A stretch of DNA of 29,676 bases, taken from contig MHPA01000025.1 in assembly GCA_001820255.1 (NCBI GenBank), positions 1-29,676 of the forward strand. Reading direction: 5' to 3'. Position 1 is the first letter of the stretch, and each line of letters begins with the position of its first letter. This DNA comes from Candidatus Staskawiczbacteria bacterium RIFCSPLOWO2_01_FULL_38_12b. GTDB lineage: Bacteria > Patescibacteriota > Minisyncoccia > Minisyncoccales > Staskawiczbacteraceae. Of the stretch, positions 27,456 to 29,676 are shown piece after piece. The position numbers and the translations under genes were made by a program. The notes beneath the pieces are model-generated. The model did not search any database and was not told where the DNA came from. It was given only the letters and a program-made list of their open reading frames with translations.

Positions 27456-28175
27456 ATGAAAACCATAAAATCGGATACAATAATAAGTATTATTATTCCC
27501 ACCTTAAACGAAGAAGAGGGTATTGCCAAGGTTATTTGTTCTATTCCGGAAGAAATTAAAAAAAAATCAGAACTGATAGTTGTTGATGTTTCTGATGATT
27601 TTACTTCGATAATTGCGGGAAGATTAGGAGCAATAGTTTTAAAAGAAAAAAAAGGGGGGAAGGGCTGGCAAATGCGCCAAGCTGTTAAAAAAAGTAAAGG
27701 AGATATATTGATTTTTCTTGATGGAGACGGGACGGACCCTGCTCAATATATTCCGAAATTACTTAAAAAATTGGAAAAAGCGAATCTTGTTTTGGGGTGC
27801 CGGAACTCTGAAAAATTTGACGGAGAAGATCAAAAAAATAATAAACTTTGGAATTATAATAAAATAATTTCCTACCCTGCTTCTTATATGTTGGGACTTA
27901 AGGTTTCCGATCCCCTGGCGGGATTTAGGGCGATACGGCGCAAGGACTGGGACAAACTTAATTTAAAGAGCTCCGATTTTGAAATTGAAACAGAAATGAA
28001 TATTAAGGCTCTTAAAAATAATTTTATCATAGAACAGGTTTTAATTCCCAATTTAAAAAGATGCGGAGGAGTGAGGGCTAGCAAGTTTAATAAGAACCCC
28101 AAGATGTGGTTTAAGATTTTTAAAATGATTTTAGATTACAGCCGCGAAAAAAGCGAAGCTAAAAATAATGCTTGA
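27456..28175 (+). CDS. GT2-family glycosyltransferase (polyprenyl-phosphate type)
   Basis: A 239-residue GT-A enzyme: IISIIIPTLNEEEGIAKVI at the start, GKGWQMRQAVKKSKGDILIFLDGDGTDP with the metal-binding DGD (about 88-98), and DPLAGFRAIRR plus FEIETEMNIKAL, which are typical of dolichyl/undecaprenyl-phosphate sugar transferases (DPM1-like). There are no C-terminal membrane helices. It lies 8 bases after the GT28 gene. It probably charges a polyprenyl-phosphate with a sugar used for cell-envelope glycans. Confidence 0.85.
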   Translation: MKTIKSDTIISIIIPTLNEEEGIAKVICSIPEEIKKKSELIVVDVSDDFTSIIAGRLGAIVLKEKKGGKGWQMRQAVKKSKGDILIFLDGDGTDPAQYIPKLLKKLEKANLVLGCRNSEKFDGEDQKNNKLWNYNKIISYPASYMLGLKVSDPLAGFRAIRRKDWDKLNLKSSDFEIETEMNIKALKNNFIIEQVLIPNLKRCGGVRASKFNKNPKMWFKIFKMILDYSREKSEAKNNA

Positions 28176-28212
28176 AAATAGCATAATTATTATTCTTTAA
28201 AGTAATTAGACT

Positions 28213-29541
28213 ATGTACGATCTACCGCAATTTGATTCAAAAAAAATTAAAGATATAACCAGTAAGGTTTTACGCAATAAAACTTTTAAGATAGGCTTGG
28301 CTAGTATGGTTTTCTTTACCGTGTTAGTTTTTTATGTAGGAATGTTTTCCACTGATATTTTCCGTACCCAAATTAATGGCGTCATAGGTAGGATACAGCA
28401 GAATTTTTTGCCACTGCCAATTCAAGACCAGCCGATAATTTCAAATATACTCAAGTCATCCGAAGAAAAATACGTATCACCGATTTCTCACGAGCAGGCG
28501 ATTATAAATTCGGTTAGAGAAGCTTCGCCATCGGTGGTAAGCATTGTGATTTCTAAAAATTTGCCGGTATACCAACAGCAGTTTATCAACCCTTTTGGCG
28601 ATAATTCTCCTTTTGGTCTTTTAGTTCCAGAGCAGGTACAAAAAGGCACCAAATATCAGGAAGTGGGGGCGGGTTCGGGATTCATCGTTTCAGAAGACGG
28701 GTTAGTGCTTACCAACAAGCACGTGGTTTCAGACAAAACCGCTGACTATACGGTAATTACCAATGACGGTAAAAAATATAATGCCAAAGTATTGGCACTG
28801 GATCCTGTGCAAGATTTGGCGATTATAAAAATACAAACTAATTTGGCAGTTTCAGAAAAAACCGAAACATTTCCAGCCATAAAAATTGGGGATTCAAATA
28901 GCATCCAAATCGGTCAAACCGCCATTGCTATTGGGAACGCCCTGGGGCAGTTTAGTAATACAGTGTCGGTGGGGGTAGTTTCGGGGTTGGGCAGGACTGT
29001 TTCTGCCTCGGGTTCTGGGGGGTTTTCTGAAACGCTTGAAGGCATCATTCAAACCGATGCGGCTATTAATCCGGGAAATTCCGGCGGTCCATTGATAAAT
29101 TTGCAAGGGGAAGTGATTGGCATTAATACCGCCATGGCCGACGGGGGCCAGTCCATAGGGTTTGCCATTCCGATAAATATTGCCAAAAAAGACATACGGC
29201 AAATTATAAGCACCAATAAAATTGTGTACCCTTTTTTAGGAGTGCGATACTTGCTAGTTGATGACGCGGTAAAAACAAAATATAGTTTATCGGTTGATTA
29301 CGGAGCTTTGGTACTGAGGGGAGCTAATGGGGAGGCGGCGGTGACCGCGGGGTCTGCGGCAGAGAAGGCGGGCATAAAAGAAAAAGACGTCGTTTTAGAA
29401 ATTAACGGTGAAAAAATCACCAAAGATAATTCCATGCAAAACATAATTGCAAAGTATAATCCGGGCGATAACGTGGCATTAAAAGTGTTAAGATCCGGCA
29501 AAGAAATTACCATTGGTGTGGTGCTGGGCGAGAGGAGCTAG
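28213..29541 (+). CDS. HtrA/DegP-type serine protease with PDZ domain
   Basis: The 442-residue protein has a short cytoplasmic start and one membrane anchor (about 26-48, IGLASMVFFTVLVFYVGMF). The trypsin-like domain (about 95-325) contains H170 in TNKHVVSD, D201 in DPVQDLAIIKI and S290 in NPGNSGGPL. One C-terminal PDZ domain follows (about 345-440; AGSAAEKAGIKEKDVVLEINGEKI). It is an extracytoplasmic quality-control protease (DegS/HtrA-like, single PDZ). The oxyanion and substrate motifs are intact, so it should be active. It has its own gap after the glycosyltransferase genes and ends in a strong terminator. Confidence 0.93.
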   Translation: MYDLPQFDSKKIKDITSKVLRNKTFKIGLASMVFFTVLVFYVGMFSTDIFRTQINGVIGRIQQNFLPLPIQDQPIISNILKSSEEKYVSPISHEQAIINSVREASPSVVSIVISKNLPVYQQQFINPFGDNSPFGLLVPEQVQKGTKYQEVGAGSGFIVSEDGLVLTNKHVVSDKTADYTVITNDGKKYNAKVLALDPVQDLAIIKIQTNLAVSEKTETFPAIKIGDSNSIQIGQTAIAIGNALGQFSNTVSVGVVSGLGRTVSASGSGGFSETLEGIIQTDAAINPGNSGGPLINLQGEVIGINTAMADGGQSIGFAIPINIAKKDIRQIISTNKIVYPFLGVRYLLVDDAVKTKYSLSVDYGALVLRGANGEAAVTAGSAAEKAGIKEKDVVLEINGEKITKDNSMQNIIAKYNPGDNVALKVLRSGKEITIGVVLGERS

Positions 29542-29561
29542 ATTTTTTGATTTTTACTTTT

Positions 29562-29636
29562 AACAACAAAGCAAGCGCAACCACGCTTGCTTTTTTAACA
29601 TAAAAAAGCAAGCGTGGTTGCGCTTGCTTTGTTGTT
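29562..29636. terminator. Back-to-back terminators forming a 75-bp inverted repeat
   Basis: Plus strand: GCAAGCG/CGCTTGC (29571-29590) followed by six T residues terminates the protease gene. The mirror-image hairpin (29608-29627), with a T-run on the minus strand, would terminate a converging gene beyond the window. The two halves are reverse complements of each other over about 35 bases, so the region can alternatively fold as one long hairpin. Confidence 0.88.
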
Positions 29637-29646
29637 TTGCCCCAAG

Positions 29647-29676
29647 CTTTGAATTACGAAACTCCTCGAGGCTATT
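29647..29676. mobile_element. Partial end of a MITE-like element (copy 3), cut by the window edge
   Basis: CTTTGAATTACGAA (29647-29660) matches the terminal repeat of the elements at 8002 and 8660, followed by a CCTCGAG stretch like their interior CCTCGA word. The other end lies outside the window. Confidence 0.5.

Overview
The window looks like a chromosomal piece of a Patescibacteria (Candidate Phyla Radiation) bacterium, most probably of the Parcubacteria group. The evidence is the low-to-moderate GC content, the stripped-down or shortened versions of core proteins (Mfd without its C-terminal domain, a 306-residue mature FtsZ that stops at the end of its globular core, ComEC without a C-terminal lactamase-like domain), the order hisS-rpsU-yqeY-ybeY-ftsA-ftsZ, and many short AT-rich repeats between genes. 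TGA is used as a stop (for example at the end of rsh), so translation table 11 fits.

Layout. 1-200: a minus-strand tRNA-Leu(CAA) whose D and T loops are non-standard. 202-5564: a minus-strand housekeeping block, dprA > topA > rsh. It is interrupted between dprA and topA by a Cas2/PaaX-like gene bracketed by two near-identical 42-46 bp palindromes. A second, diverged dprA 3' end lies on the far side of this unit, abutting topA. 5665-11130: minus-strand mfd and pth alternate with four short, unrecognised plus-strand genes (starts 5665, 8315, 9133, 10829), each with its own Shine-Dalgarno or promoter and structured RNA. This region is rich in small inverted-repeat elements, and mfd appears altered by them at both ends. 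11196-16734: plus-strand housekeeping genes lepB, hisS, rpsU, yqeY, a membrane protein, ybeY and ftsA. 16874-18916: ftsZ, split by a 374-residue intein carrying a LAGLIDADG endonuclease, inserted in the GTP-binding signature. 18967-21363: a J-domain protein and comEC; comEC contains an in-frame 48-bp palindrome of the same family as those flanking the Cas2-like gene. 21435-22666: two adjacent minus-strand beta-carbonic-anhydrase-like paralogs. 22793-28175: a plus-strand envelope/glycolipid cluster (two GT-B glycosyltransferases, a GH-A-type glycosidase, an EamA-type transporter, a two-helix membrane protein and a GT2 enzyme). 28213-29541: an HtrA-type protease followed by a back-to-back terminator.

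Most promising signal: the unit at 4065-4691. A Cas2-fold protein sits between two copies of a palindrome whose end sequence (CATACTCTAA) recurs in a perfect palindrome inside comEC. The unit separates two dprA 3' ends that differ mostly by synonymous changes, so both evolved as coding sequence. A weaker, similar picture is seen at the mfd 3' end, with two diverged 3' ends on either side of a different palindrome. This suggests palindromic mobile units that insert at gene ends and supply, or are accompanied by, a replacement 3' coding segment. All functional statements are inferred from sequence alone.
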